Assembly (NCBI RefSeq): GCF_001428255.1
Contig: NZ_LMRW01000027.1
Coordinates: 124,001 to 188,000, forward strand
From: Agromyces sp. Soil535
Lineage (GTDB): Bacteria; Actinomycetota; Actinomycetes; Actinomycetales; Microbacteriaceae
Length of the DNA: 64,000 nucleotides
Direction: 5' to 3'
The translations under genes and the position numbers were made by a program. Below are positions 46,646-55,733 of the stretch, piece by piece. The stretch's first letter is position 1. Every line of letters begins with the position of its first letter. The notes beneath the pieces are model-generated. The model searched no databases. It was given only the letters and a program-made list of their open reading frames with translations, and was not told the origin of the DNA.

Positions 46646-46677
46646 GACGGCCCGGCGCCGGGCACCGGCCCGTCGCG
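46646..46677. terminator. GC-rich palindrome between convergent genes
   Basis: The 32 bp between the regulator and the penicillin acylase gene contain the perfect palindrome CCCGGCGCCGGG with flanking GACGG/CCGTC. It is well placed as a bidirectional terminator, but lacks T-runs. Confidence 0.35.
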
Positions 46678-49251
46678 TCAGCCTCCGGCCGGCCGGAGGT
46701 GCAGCGTCTCGCTCGCCGCGTCCTGCACCGCCTCCATCGTGAACGGCCATGGGCGCGTCTCGCCACGCTGCCACAGTGGTGCCTGGTCGGCGTAGTGCGG
46801 GTGGAAGGCGTGGCCGGAAGCGCCGGTGAGGTTCACCCAGCCTGACGCGTCGAAGTCGTCGAGGTCGACCACCATGCGCATCGACGGCACCCAGTCGACG
46901 TCGTAGCCGAGGCTCGCGTCCCAGCCGATGGCGTTGACGATCGACGATCCGCCGCCGACCTCGTAGGGCCCGCGGTTGAAGAGCCACTCGATCGGGCCGA
47001 TGCCCGACTCGCCGAAGCTCTGGTTCGTCAGGGTGAGGGTGTGCAGGCGGCCCCAGCGCCAGCCGTCGGCGTCACCACCCATCTGGTCGGATGCCTCGTC
47101 CCACGCCTCCTCGAGGGCGTGCGCGAGCATGGCGTCGCGCCCGCCCACGCCCTCCTCCTCGTTCGTCCACCAGCGGGCGTCGGGCTCGCCGAGCAGGCCG
47201 TCGACCACGCCGAACCACCGATCCCCGCCCACCGGGCGCGTCTGGTCGGGGAGCGATCCGAACATGTCGTCGAGGAGGTTGCGCCAGAAGACCGCGAAGT
47301 AGGCCGCCTGCGCGCTGTCGACATCGGCGCGGCCGTCCCATCCGTCGAGCAGGTCGGCCCCGCGTGCGGCGTCGCCCTCGAGCCCCAGCTCGGCGATCAC
47401 GGGGAGCATCGCGGTGGCGTTGGCGTCGGCGGTGTCGAGCTGGATCTCGGCGACGTCGTCGGCGGTGAGCTTCGTGCCGGATGCTATCCGCTCCTGCAGC
47501 ATCCGCTCGATGCCCTCCGCCCGGTAGCCGAGGTCCCAGTCCTGGGTGAGCGCGGGCCCGTTGACGCTCACCGCATTGTTCGCGGTGACGATGTAGCCGC
47601 GGGCGGGGTTCAGCAGCGACGGCAGCTGGTCGAACGGGATGGTGCCCGACCATCCGTTCTCGCTCGTCCATCCGGGCAGGGGCACGGTGCCGTCGCCGGT
47701 CGAGCGCATCGGGATCGAGCCGGGCGCCTGGTAGCCGATGTTCCCGTCGACGTCGGCGTAGACGAGGTTCTGCGCGGGGACGTCGAAGAGCGCGGCGGCG
47801 GCTCGGAACTCGTTCCAGTCCCTCGCGCGGTTGAGCGCGAAGACGGCTCCGGCGGTCCTGCCGGGTGTGAGCGCCGTCCACCGCAGCGACAGCTCGTACT
47901 CGCCCTCCCTCTGGCCGGATGCCGCGGGATAGCCGTCCGCGACGGCGGCGAAGTCCGAGCCGATGTCGGTCACGATCGGCCCGCGGGCCGTCGACCGCAC
48001 GGTGACGGTCACCGGATCGCCGCCGGCCACCTCGATCGTCTCCTCGCGAACTGCGAGGGGCACGGCCGCGCCGTCGAGTTCGTACGTGTCACCGTCGACG
48101 CGCTCGAGGAAGAGGTCGGCGACGTCGGGGCCGAGGTTGGTGAAGCCCCAGGCGATGCGCTCGTTGTGGCCGATGATCACGCCGGGCAGCCCCGAGAACG
48201 TGTAGCCGGCCACGTCGAACGCGCAGTCGTCGCGGAGCTCCGCGCAGTGCAGTCCCATCTGCGCCCAGATGGACGGCATCGCGGGGCCGAGGTGCGGGTC
48301 GTTCGCGAGCAGGGGCTTCCCGGACTCGGTGAGCGCACCAGACACGACCCACGAGTTCGACCCGAGGTCGCCGCCTTCCGGCCCGAGCAGCTCGGGCACG
48401 CCGTCGAGCAGGGCGCTGAGCGCGGTGAGCGGCGCGGCGACGGCATCGGCCACCGCCGGGTCGAATGCCGCGGCCGCCGCCGCTGTGTCACCGAGCGGCT
48501 CCGCGTCGGCACCGGCGGGCGCCGCCCCAGCAGGGCCCTCGATGATGGTGGGCATCGATCCCCACGCATAGCCCGGGTGCAGACGCGCGACCTCCTCGGG
48601 CGGCAGCTCGCTCGCGAGCAGCGCCCGGTCGACCTCGTCTTCGAGGTTCGAGCGGAGGTCCCAGGCCATGGCCTTGAGCCACGCGATGGAGTCGACGGGC
48701 GTCCACGGGTCGGGCGAGTAGCCGGGGTTCTGCAGGCCGAGCACGGCGTACTCGAGCGAGAGGTCGGCGCCGCCCCGCTCCTCGAGGTAGGCGTTGACGC
48801 CAGCGGCGTAGGCCTCGTAGTACGCGCGAGAGACCGGATCGAGCAGCTCGAACTCCCGCTCGGCGATGCCGCGCCAGTCCAGCGTGCGGATGAAGGCGTC
48901 GGTGGCCACCTGCGATTCGCCGAACAGCTCGGCCACCCGCCCGGCCGTCACGTGGCGCCGGAAGTCCATCTCCCAGAACCGGTCCTGCGCGTGCACGAAG
49001 CCCTGGGCGAAGAAGAGGTCGTGGTCGGACTCGGCGACGAGCTGCGGGATGCCGGCGTCGTCGCGATAGACCGTCACGGCTGCGGTGAGGCCTGGGACCT
49101 CGATGCGCCCGCTCGTGGTCGGGAAGGAGCGCTGGACCGTCCACCAGCCGAATCCGGCCGCGGCGAGGCCGAGCACGAGCACCGTGACGAGCAGGACCGT
49201 CAGGAACGTGAGGCCGCGGTGCCTGCGGGTCCTCGGTGCGTCGGTACCCAC
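46678..49251 (-). CDS. Penicillin acylase family protein (Ntn hydrolase)
   Basis: This encodes 857 aa. An N-terminal membrane/signal helix (LTFLTVLLVTVLVLGLAAAGF) exports it. The small-subunit part (TVYRDDAGIPQLVAESDHDLFFAQGFVHAQDRFW) precedes a linker and the nucleophile Ser298 in GSNSWVVSG, where autocleavage would create the new N-terminal Ser. HLGPAMPSIWAQ and GHNERIAWGFTNLGPDVADLF follow. Such enzymes hydrolyse amides, including acyl-homoserine lactones and beta-lactams in known relatives; the natural substrate here is unknown. GTG 49251 has AAGGAG 4 nt upstream. Confidence 0.9.
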   Translation of the reverse strand: MGTDAPRTRRHRGLTFLTVLLVTVLVLGLAAAGFGWWTVQRSFPTTSGRIEVPGLTAAVTVYRDDAGIPQLVAESDHDLFFAQGFVHAQDRFWEMDFRRHVTAGRVAELFGESQVATDAFIRTLDWRGIAEREFELLDPVSRAYYEAYAAGVNAYLEERGGADLSLEYAVLGLQNPGYSPDPWTPVDSIAWLKAMAWDLRSNLEDEVDRALLASELPPEEVARLHPGYAWGSMPTIIEGPAGAAPAGADAEPLGDTAAAAAAFDPAVADAVAAPLTALSALLDGVPELLGPEGGDLGSNSWVVSGALTESGKPLLANDPHLGPAMPSIWAQMGLHCAELRDDCAFDVAGYTFSGLPGVIIGHNERIAWGFTNLGPDVADLFLERVDGDTYELDGAAVPLAVREETIEVAGGDPVTVTVRSTARGPIVTDIGSDFAAVADGYPAASGQREGEYELSLRWTALTPGRTAGAVFALNRARDWNEFRAAAALFDVPAQNLVYADVDGNIGYQAPGSIPMRSTGDGTVPLPGWTSENGWSGTIPFDQLPSLLNPARGYIVTANNAVSVNGPALTQDWDLGYRAEGIERMLQERIASGTKLTADDVAEIQLDTADANATAMLPVIAELGLEGDAARGADLLDGWDGRADVDSAQAAYFAVFWRNLLDDMFGSLPDQTRPVGGDRWFGVVDGLLGEPDARWWTNEEEGVGGRDAMLAHALEEAWDEASDQMGGDADGWRWGRLHTLTLTNQSFGESGIGPIEWLFNRGPYEVGGGSSIVNAIGWDASLGYDVDWVPSMRMVVDLDDFDASGWVNLTGASGHAFHPHYADQAPLWQRGETRPWPFTMEAVQDAASETLHLRPAGG

Positions 49252-49336
49252 GTCACTCCTTCGTGATGCGCAAGGCGACGGCCGCCCGGCGGCGGCCTGA
49301 GCACCCCACTGTAGTCGACCCTGCTTCGAGGCCCGG

Positions 49337-50299
49337 TCAGGCGTGCAGCGCGGCGTTGAGCGCGACCCCGTCGCCCGTGCGCGAGAGCACCTCGACCTGC
49401 CCGTTCAGCGAGTTGCGGCGGAACAGGAGGTTGGGCACCCCCGAGAGCTCGACGGCCTTCACGGTTCGCCCCGCCTCGCCGGCGCCCCCGACCACGACGA
49501 CCTTCGTGCCTGCCGTGACGTAGAGTCCCGCCTCGACGACGGAGTCGTCGCCGATCGAGATGCCGATGCCTGAGTTCGCGCCGAGGAGGGCGCGTTCGCC
49601 GATCGCGACCCGCTGGGTGCCGCCGCCCGAGAGGGTGCCCATGATGGAGGCGCCGCCACCGATGTCGCTGCCGTCGCCCACGACGACGCCCTGCGAGACC
49701 CGCCCCTCGACCATCGAGGTGCCGAGCGTGCCTGCGTTGAAGTTCACGAAGCCCTCGTGCATCACCGTGGTGCCGGGGGCGAGGTGGGCGCCGAGGCGCA
49801 CGCGCGAGGCATCCGCGATGCGCACGCGCTCGGGGGTGACGTAGTCGAGCAGACGCGGGAACTTGTCGAGTCCGGTCGCGTGGATGCCGGCGCGCTGCAG
49901 CGTGAGGCGCAGCCGGTCGAAGTCGGCCGGATGCACCGGGCCGGCGTTCGTCCACACCACGGCCGGCAGGTGCGCGAACACGCCGTCGAGGTTCACCTCG
50001 TTGGGGCGCACCAGCAGGTGCGAGAGCGCGTGCAGTCGCAGGTACGCGTCTGGCGTGCTCGCGGGGGGGACGTCGAGGTCGATCTCGACCGTCACGGGCT
50101 CCAGCGTGACCGCACGCCGCTCGTCGGGGCCGGCGAGCGCCGTGAGCTCCGCCGGTACGACGGATGCCGAGTCGGCCGCCCCGAGCGCGGGAGCCGGGAA
50201 CCAGGTGTCGAGCACCGTGCCGTCTTCGGTGACCGTCGCCAGGCCGTGACCCCAGGCGAGGCGGCGGGCAGGGGAGGAGGCGGCGTCGGTCGCGGGCAT
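49337..50299 (-). CDS. dapD: Tetrahydrodipicolinate N-succinyltransferase
   Basis: This encodes 320 aa of the actinobacterial long-form DapD. The left-handed beta-helix of hexapeptide repeats spans about residues 165-270 (VRIADASRVRLGAHLAPGTTVMHEGFVNFNAGTLG, GVVVGDGSDIGGGASIMG, GERALLGANSGIGISIGDDSVVEAG). It succinylates tetrahydrodipicolinate for lysine and peptidoglycan precursor synthesis. ATG 50299 is 6 nt after TACGCT, a leaderless-type promoter, and the gene is divergent from dapE with only 48 bp between. Confidence 0.93.
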   Translation of the reverse strand: MPATDAASSPARRLAWGHGLATVTEDGTVLDTWFPAPALGAADSASVVPAELTALAGPDERRAVTLEPVTVEIDLDVPPASTPDAYLRLHALSHLLVRPNEVNLDGVFAHLPAVVWTNAGPVHPADFDRLRLTLQRAGIHATGLDKFPRLLDYVTPERVRIADASRVRLGAHLAPGTTVMHEGFVNFNAGTLGTSMVEGRVSQGVVVGDGSDIGGGASIMGTLSGGGTQRVAIGERALLGANSGIGISIGDDSVVEAGLYVTAGTKVVVVGGAGEAGRTVKAVELSGVPNLLFRRNSLNGQVEVLSRTGDGVALNAALHA

Positions 50300-50305
50300 G
50301 ACTCC

Positions 50306-50341
50306 AGCGTATCCGCTGGTGAGGCACGCCATCCGTAGACT
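50306..50341. promoter_or_regulatory. Divergent leaderless promoters dapD/dapE
   Basis: TACGCT on the minus strand (50311-50306) and TAGACT on the plus strand (50336-50341) each end 6 nt before their start codons at 50299 and 50348. The two -10 boxes are only 24 bp apart, so RNA polymerases probably exclude each other. Confidence 0.6.
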
Positions 50342-50347
50342 CGAGGC

Positions 50348-51448
50348 ATGCCGACACCTGACTCGCCCCGGCCCGTGCTCGACCTCACCGCCGACTCGAT
50401 CGCGATCACGAAGGCGATCTGCGACGTGCCGAGCGTCTCGGGCGATGAGACCCCGCTCGCCGACCTCATTGCAGAGGCGCTCGCGGATGCCGCGCACCTC
50501 GAGGTGATCCGCGACGGCGACACCGTGGTGGCCCGCACCAACCTCGGTCGCGACCGACGCGTCGTGATCGCGGGACACCTCGACACCGTGCCGATCAACG
50601 GCAACCTGCCCACCCGTTTCGAGACGATCGACGGCCAGCCCTACCTGTGGGGCCGCGGCACGGTGGACATGAAGGCGGGCGTCGCCGTGCAGTTGAAGCT
50701 CGCCCTCGAGCTCGCGGATCCCATCGTCGACCTCACGTGGATGTGGTACGACCACGAGGAGGTCTCGGCCGAGCTCAACGGGCTGGGCCGGCTGGCGCGT
50801 CATCGCCCCGACCTGTTCACCGGCGACTTCGCCATCCTCGGCGAGCCGACGAACGGCCAGGTCGAGGGCGGCTGCAACGGCAACCTGCGGGTGGAACTCC
50901 GGGCGTACGGGCTGCGCGCGCATTCCGCCCGGAGCTGGGTGGGCGAGAACGCGATCCACAAGCTGGCGCCGGCGCTCGACCGGCTCGTGGCCTACGAGGC
51001 CGCGACGGTCGAGGTGGACGGGCTCGCGTACCGGGAGGGCCTGAACGCCGTGGGCATCTCGGGAGGCATCGCCGGCAACGTCATCCCCGACGAGGCGATG
51101 GTGCACGTCAACTTCAGGTTCGCACCGAACCGCACCGTTGCCGAGGCGATCGAGGTCGTGCGTGGCATCTTCCCCGAGTACGAGCTGACCGTCGTCGACG
51201 AGGCCGAGGGCGCGCGTCCGGGCCTCGACGCGCCGCTCGCGCAGCAGTTCGTGCGCGCTGTCGGCGCCGAGGCGCGTCCGAAGTACGGCTGGACGGATGT
51301 CGCGCGCTTCAGCGCGCTCGGCATCCCCGCCGTGAACTTCGGTCCCGGCGACCCGTTGAAGGCGCACGCCGACGACGAGCGGGTGGCGACGGACCAGATC
51401 GTCTCCTGCGAACGTGCGCTGCGCGCGTGGCTCACCGGCGCGGCCTGA
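50348..51448 (+). CDS. dapE: Succinyl-diaminopimelate desuccinylase
   Basis: This encodes 366 aa, an M20 zinc peptidase family enzyme releasing LL-diaminopimelate. Metal-site motifs are AGHLDTVPINGN, WGRGTVDMKAG, MWYDHEEVSAELNG and the late GDPLKAHADDERV. GGCNGNLRVELRAYGLRAHSARSW starts the dimerisation domain. It is divergent from dapD, and ATG 50348 lies 6 nt after TAGACT. Confidence 0.94.
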   Translation: MPTPDSPRPVLDLTADSIAITKAICDVPSVSGDETPLADLIAEALADAAHLEVIRDGDTVVARTNLGRDRRVVIAGHLDTVPINGNLPTRFETIDGQPYLWGRGTVDMKAGVAVQLKLALELADPIVDLTWMWYDHEEVSAELNGLGRLARHRPDLFTGDFAILGEPTNGQVEGGCNGNLRVELRAYGLRAHSARSWVGENAIHKLAPALDRLVAYEAATVEVDGLAYREGLNAVGISGGIAGNVIPDEAMVHVNFRFAPNRTVAEAIEVVRGIFPEYELTVVDEAEGARPGLDAPLAQQFVRAVGAEARPKYGWTDVARFSALGIPAVNFGPGDPLKAHADDERVATDQIVSCERALRAWLTGAA

Positions 51449-51458
51449 GAGCGACACG

Positions 51459-52688
51459 ATGACCTCCGCGCCGGTCGAGCGGGAGCGCGACCCGTTCCGC
51501 ATGACGCGCTCCTCGCCGCGCGTGCGCTGGCGCCTGCTGCCGTGGTGGGCGAAGGTGCTGCTCGTGTACGCCGCCGCTCGCGCGGTCACGACCGTGTTCG
51601 TGCTGGTGCTCGCGAGCGTGCAGGGGGCGAATGCATGGACCGGGGCGCAGCCGGGATACTTCGAGTACGCGAACATGTGGGACGCGCGCTGGTACCAGAT
51701 CATCTGGCTCGGCGGATACCCGTCCGAGCTGCCGTTCACCGACGACGGGCAAGTTGCTGAGAACGCCTGGGCGTTCCTGCCGGCGTATCCCGTGCTGGTC
51801 GGTGTGCTCACCTGGCTCGCGGTGCCGTGGAACGTCGCATCCGTGCTCGTCGCGCTCGCCGCGGGACTCGGCGCGGCCCTCGTGTTCCACCGGTTGATGT
51901 CGAGGTTCCTGGAGCCCGACCGGGCGCTCTTCGCGGTCGTGCTGTTCTGCGTCGCGCCGGTGTCGCCGATCATGCAGTTCGGCTACGCGGAGTCGCTCGG
52001 CTTCCTCTGGATCGCGCTCGCCCTCCTGCTCCTCGTCGATCGGCGCTACGGATGGCTCTTCCCAGTGATCGCGGCGTGGTCGTTCACCCGCCCCGGGGCG
52101 CTCGCGTTCGCGCTGGCGCTCGCGCTGCACTGGGCCTGGCGGTGGTTCCGCCGGGGGCGCGAGCCGTTCCCCGTTCGCGACCGGGTGCTCGCGGCATCCG
52201 CGGCGGTGTTCTCCGCGCTCGCAGGCCTCGCGTGGATCGGCATCGCCTGGGCGGCGACCGGCGACCTGCGCGCATACACCGACACGGAGTTGGCCTGGCG
52301 GTCGGCGTACATCGGCTACCGGGAGCTCGTGCCGTTCACCGCATGGTTCCAGTCGGGCGACTGGTGGCTCGGCCAGCCGTTCGGCACGATCGCGGTGATC
52401 GCCGTCATCGCGGCGTTCGCATTGTTCCTCGCATCTCCCGCGGTCGGCAGGCTCGGCATCGACATCCGGATCTGGTCGGCGAGCTACGCGCTGTACCTGA
52501 TCGCGGTGTTCTTCCCGCAGTCGAGCACGTTCCGCATCGTCGCCCCGCTCTTCCCATTGCTCGGCGCGTTCGCCCTCCCGAGGGCGCGATGGTACCGCTG
52601 GGGGCTCGTCGTGCTGTTCCTGGCGCTCCAGGTGGGGTGGCTGCTCATCGCCTGGGGCATCGACGGGCGCGACTGGACGCCGCCGTGA
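51459..52688 (+). CDS. Polytopic membrane protein, PIG-V/mannosyltransferase-like
   Basis: This encodes 409 aa with about ten membrane helices. The first periplasmic loop after helix 1 contains MWDARWYQIIWLGGYPSE, similar to the WD-x-x-WY/H block of PIG-V and other GT-C glycosyltransferases; FTRPGALAFALALALHW is a second family landmark. The likely job is transfer of a sugar from a polyprenyl-phosphate donor, but donor and acceptor are unknown. ATG 51459 follows GAGAG. It begins 10 nt after dapE and is probably co-transcribed. Confidence 0.75.
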   Translation: MTSAPVERERDPFRMTRSSPRVRWRLLPWWAKVLLVYAAARAVTTVFVLVLASVQGANAWTGAQPGYFEYANMWDARWYQIIWLGGYPSELPFTDDGQVAENAWAFLPAYPVLVGVLTWLAVPWNVASVLVALAAGLGAALVFHRLMSRFLEPDRALFAVVLFCVAPVSPIMQFGYAESLGFLWIALALLLLVDRRYGWLFPVIAAWSFTRPGALAFALALALHWAWRWFRRGREPFPVRDRVLAASAAVFSALAGLAWIGIAWAATGDLRAYTDTELAWRSAYIGYRELVPFTAWFQSGDWWLGQPFGTIAVIAVIAAFALFLASPAVGRLGIDIRIWSASYALYLIAVFFPQSSTFRIVAPLFPLLGAFALPRARWYRWGLVVLFLALQVGWLLIAWGIDGRDWTPP

Positions 52689-52692
52689 CGCG

Positions 52693-52717
52693 TGCGCTCA
52701 TCCCCCTGATGAGCGCA
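52693..52717 (+). terminator. 10-bp hairpin after the PIG-V-like gene
   Basis: Arms 52693-52702 and 52708-52717 are perfectly complementary around CCCCT, 4 nt after the stop. It is a likely terminator of the dapE transcript. Confidence 0.55.
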
Positions 52718-52815
52718 GGAATCGAGCCGAGCGGATGCCTCATCGCGCTCGCTTCCGCCGCAGGAAGCGTTGTCCACAGGCGCGCCGCGATTTCCCAGCG
52801 CCGCTCGGCATAGCC

Positions 52816-52821
52816 GATAAT
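52816..52821 (+). promoter_or_regulatory. -10 box GATAAT of the DUF3117 gene
   Basis: GATAAT is close to the TATAAT consensus and would start transcription near 52828, leaving a 24-nt leader with the AGGGG ribosome site. Confidence 0.5.
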
Positions 52822-52851
52822 GGAGAGGTCAGCCACGAAAGGGGTAGCTCA

Positions 52852-53025
52852 ATGGCGGCCATGAAGCCACGCACTGGAGACGGGCCAATGGAGGCTGTGA
52901 AGGAGGGTCGCCTCATCATCGTGCGGGTTCCACTCGAAGGCGGTGGCCGCCTCGTCGTCTCGGTGAACGACGCTGAGGCCAGGGAGCTCTACGACGTCCT
53001 CGGCGGCGTCGTGAACCCCGCCTGA
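52852..53025 (+). CDS. DUF3117 domain-containing protein
   Basis: This encodes 57 aa that match the whole DUF3117 family, which is highly conserved and restricted to actinobacteria: MKPRTGDGPMEAVKEGRLIIVRVPLEGGGRLVVSVN-like core with NDAEARELYDVLGGVV at the end. Function is unknown. ATG 52852 has AGGGG 7 nt upstream. Its stop is one base from the stop of the convergent methyltransferase. Confidence 0.93.
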   Translation: MAAMKPRTGDGPMEAVKEGRLIIVRVPLEGGGRLVVSVNDAEARELYDVLGGVVNPA

Positions 53026-53026
53026 G

Positions 53027-53659
53027 TCAGGCGCCCAGCTTCACGATCTGCAACAGGCCGTCTCCCGCAGGGGAGACGGCCGTTGCCACGGCAGGAGACG
53101 CGGCGAGTTCGGTGATCAGCTCGCGGAAGGCGGTGGCGGCGTCGTCACGGCGCGCCGGGTCGGCCACGCGGCCCTTCCAGAGCGCACGGGCCACGAGCAC
53201 GGAGCCGCCCGGCTTCGCCAGGCGCAGGCCGTGCTCGACGTACTCGATCACCGACGGGGCATCCGCGTCGATGACGACGACGTCGTAGGAGCTCTCGTTC
53301 ATGCGCGGCAGCACCTCGCTGGCGCGGCCCGCGATGAGCCTGACCCGTGCAGGGGCGATGCCCGCGTCGGCGAAATGCTCGCGTGCGTGCTGCTGGTACT
53401 CGTTCTCGGTGTCGATCGACGTGAGCATCGCGCCGCGTACGGTCTGCAGCATCCACAGCCCCGAGACGCCGACCCCCGTGCCCACCTCGATGATCGACTC
53501 GGCACGCGCGGCGGCGGCGATCACGGCGAGCTGCGCGCCCACCGCGGGGGAGACCGGTTCGATGCCGAGCTCGAGGGATTGCTGGCGCGCCTTCACGACC
53601 GCGTCGGTCTCCACGACCGACTCGTCGACGTATTTCCAGTTCAGGTCTCGATCGGACAC
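53027..53659 (-). CDS. Class I SAM O-methyltransferase
   Basis: This encodes 210 aa of the caffeoyl-CoA/catechol O-methyltransferase type. The SAM motif is IIEVGTGVGVSGLWML, followed by the metal-site Asp region YDVVVIDADAPSVIEYV. An N-terminal helix (DAVVKARQQSLELGIEPVSP) is typical of the mycobacterial Rv1220c relative, which has the same place next to tatB. Substrate is unknown. GTG 53659 has GGAG 6 nt upstream. Confidence 0.88.
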   Translation of the reverse strand: MSDRDLNWKYVDESVVETDAVVKARQQSLELGIEPVSPAVGAQLAVIAAAARAESIIEVGTGVGVSGLWMLQTVRGAMLTSIDTENEYQQHAREHFADAGIAPARVRLIAGRASEVLPRMNESSYDVVVIDADAPSVIEYVEHGLRLAKPGGSVLVARALWKGRVADPARRDDAATAFRELITELAASPAVATAVSPAGDGLLQIVKLGA

Positions 53660-53738
53660 GTGCGGCTCCCGGGGAAATCTCTCGAGCCCCGAGCCTACTG
53701 GCCTCTCGCGTTGGGCGTTCGCACGCCTCGCCGCCGAC

Positions 53739-53744
53739 TATCCT
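53739..53744 (+). promoter_or_regulatory. -10 box TATCCT, leaderless tatB promoter
   Basis: TATCCT ends 6 nt before the GTG of the Tat component. No ribosome site is present in the six bases, so a leaderless message is likely. Confidence 0.5.
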
Positions 53745-53750
53745 GTAGTG

Positions 53751-54137
53751 GTGTTCGGTCTGACGTTCGAGAAACTCCTCATCATCGGGGTGATCGCCGT
53801 CTTCCTGCTCGGGCCCGAGCGACTTCCCCACTACGCCGCCCAGCTCGGTCGACTCGTGCGCTCCCTGCGCGACATGGCCAACGGGGCGAAGGACCGGGTC
53901 AAGGAGGAGATGGGCCCCGACTTCGACGTCGACTGGAAGAAGCTCGATCCGCGCCAGTACGACCCGCGCCGCATCATCCGCGAGGCGCTCACCGACGTCG
54001 ACCCCTTCTCCGAGCCGGCGAAGCCCGTCGTGGCGCGCGCGGCCGTGAACGAGAACTCCGCCTACCTGCAGCACAAGCGCAAGCGCGAGGCGCTCGGTGC
54101 CGACGAGGCGGCGCCGTTCGACTCCGAGGCGACCTAG
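53751..54137 (+). CDS. tatB: Sec-independent translocase TatB-like protein
   Basis: This encodes 128 aa. A short N-terminal membrane helix (FEKLLIIGVIAVFLLGPERLP) with the conserved GPERLP hinge, an amphipathic helix (YAAQLGRLVRSLRDMANGAKDRVKEEMG) and a polar C-terminal tail define the TatB/TatA family. The YDPRRIIREAL region is typical of actinobacterial TatB. It works with TatC at the membrane in twin-arginine export. The mycobacterial tatB neighbour genes sigE-rseA-htrA are not found here. Confidence 0.9.
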   Translation: MFGLTFEKLLIIGVIAVFLLGPERLPHYAAQLGRLVRSLRDMANGAKDRVKEEMGPDFDVDWKKLDPRQYDPRRIIREALTDVDPFSEPAKPVVARAAVNENSAYLQHKRKREALGADEAAPFDSEAT

Positions 54138-54182
54138 CACCTGCCGACCCGGCCGCCCCCGGCCGCCGGTGCCGCGGTCGTG
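54138..54182. terminator. GC-rich palindromic region between convergent tatB and SSADH
   Basis: The 45 bp gap contains CGGCCG-CCCC-CGGCCG, an inverted repeat able to form a short strong hairpin. It is probably a shared terminator, though without a T-run. Confidence 0.35.
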
Positions 54183-55727
54183 TCAGCGGCGACGGATGGC
54201 GCGCAGCACCCGCGCGAGCAGCAGGAAGGGCCCCGCGACCAGACCGAAGTCCCTGCCCGAGCGCGGCAGGGGCAGGATGCCCGTCGACACCGTGACCGGC
54301 TCCACGAAGCGCAGCAGGCCCTCGGGTCCATTGCGACGCCCGAGGCCCGAGGCCTTCACGCCGCCCATCGGCGCGTCGACGGAGCCGAACGTTCCCCGGT
54401 ACCCCTCGTTGATGTTGATGCTGCCGGCCTCGAGCGAGTCGGCGACCCGACGTCCGCGACGCCGGGAGCGGGTGAGCACCGACGCGTTCAGCCCGTACTC
54501 ACTCGCGTTGGCGGCGAGGATCGCCTCCTCCTCGCTGTCGACCAGGAAGAGGGAGGCCACCGCGCCGAAGGTCTCCTCGGCGTAGACGCGCATGTCGGGA
54601 GTGACACCGGTGAGCACCGTCGGCTGGAAGAACCAGGGACCGATGTCGGTGCGCGGACGGCCGCCGGCGAGCACGGTCGCGCCCTTCGCGAGCGCGTCGT
54701 CGAGGTGGGCCTCGATGCGCTCCAGCTGTGCGGCGGTCGCAAGCGAGCCGAAGTCGGCTCCGTAGTCGAGCGACGAGCCGAGGGTCGCTCCGTCGAGCCG
54801 CTCGACGAGCGCCTTGGTGAAGGGTGCGGCGACCGCTCGGTGCACGTAGATGCGCTCGGTCGAGACGCACAGCTGGCCCATCGCCGAGAAGCACGCGTAG
54901 GCGGCGTCCGCCGCGGCCTGCTCCGGGTCGACGTCGTCGAGCACGAGCATCGCGTTCTTGCCGCCGAGCTCGAGCGACGCGCCCACGAGGCGACGGCCTG
55001 CCTTCTCGGCGATCTTGCGACCCGTGGCGGTCGAACCCGTGAAGCAGATGTAGTCGACCTGGTCGGTGAGCGCCTCGCCGACCTCGCTCGCCGGGCCCGC
55101 GACCACGGCCCAGAGCGCCTCGGGCAGGCCCGCGTCGATGAAGGCACGGCGCAGCGCGAGGATCGACAGGGCCCCCTGGTCGTCGGCCTTCTGCACGACG
55201 GCGCACCCGGCCGCGAGCGCGGGCACGACGTCCATCGCGGCGAGGCTGAGCGCGTAGTTCCACGGGGTGATGACGCCCGCGACGCCCTTCGGCCGGTACC
55301 GCACGCGGGTGGTGCTGGCCAGCGGCACGCCCGCCCGTCGGGTGCGGCCGCGGAGCACGCGCCGCGCGGAGAGGGCGTTGTACCTGGTCACCGATGCGGC
55401 CTGGTAGACCTCCTCGAGCGCCTGGCCGCGGGTCTTGCCGCTCTCGAGCTGCACGAGGTCGAGCAGGAGGTCGGCCCGGTCGAGCAGCAGGTCGTGCGCC
55501 CGGAGGAGCACGCGCCGGCGCTCGGCGAAGCCGGCCCGAGCCCAGGCGAGCTGCGCCAGCCGCGCACGGGCGACGGCGTCGCGCACGTCGTCGGCGCTCG
55601 AACGCGGCAACTCGTGCAGGGTCTCGCCGGTGGACGGCGTGGCGACGGCGACGGTCTCGGAGCCCGATGCGACGACGTCGTCGGTGAGGCTCGCGAACAG
55701 TTCGGGGGATGCCGTGGGGGCGCGCAT
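54183..55727 (-). CDS. Succinic semialdehyde dehydrogenase (GabD2 type)
   Basis: This encodes 514 aa of the aldehyde dehydrogenase superfamily. PKGVAGVITPWNYALSL and FTGSTATGRKIAEKAG are the cofactor region, SLELGGKNAMLVLDD holds the general-base Glu, and AMGQLCVSTERIYVH the catalytic Cys. The C-terminal extension with PLPRSGRDFGLVAGPFLLLARVLRAIRRR is characteristic of the actinobacterial succinate-semialdehyde enzyme group. ATG 55727 is chosen because TAGACT lies exactly 6 nt upstream. It is divergent from the MFS gene. Confidence 0.86.
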   Translation of the reverse strand: MRAPTASPELFASLTDDVVASGSETVAVATPSTGETLHELPRSSADDVRDAVARARLAQLAWARAGFAERRRVLLRAHDLLLDRADLLLDLVQLESGKTRGQALEEVYQAASVTRYNALSARRVLRGRTRRAGVPLASTTRVRYRPKGVAGVITPWNYALSLAAMDVVPALAAGCAVVQKADDQGALSILALRRAFIDAGLPEALWAVVAGPASEVGEALTDQVDYICFTGSTATGRKIAEKAGRRLVGASLELGGKNAMLVLDDVDPEQAAADAAYACFSAMGQLCVSTERIYVHRAVAAPFTKALVERLDGATLGSSLDYGADFGSLATAAQLERIEAHLDDALAKGATVLAGGRPRTDIGPWFFQPTVLTGVTPDMRVYAEETFGAVASLFLVDSEEEAILAANASEYGLNASVLTRSRRRGRRVADSLEAGSININEGYRGTFGSVDAPMGGVKASGLGRRNGPEGLLRFVEPVTVSTGILPLPRSGRDFGLVAGPFLLLARVLRAIRRR

Positions 55728-55733
55728 GGGCAC

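Noticed and set aside
47041..49266. Open frame of about 740 codons antisense to the penicillin acylase gene
   Set aside because: Low-complexity antisense translation without motifs; the minus-strand frame has the Ntn hydrolase nucleophile and conserved blocks.
53025..53027. Overlap or fusion of DUF3117 and the methyltransferase
   Set aside because: They are convergent with their stop codons one base apart, so no fusion or shared product is implied.
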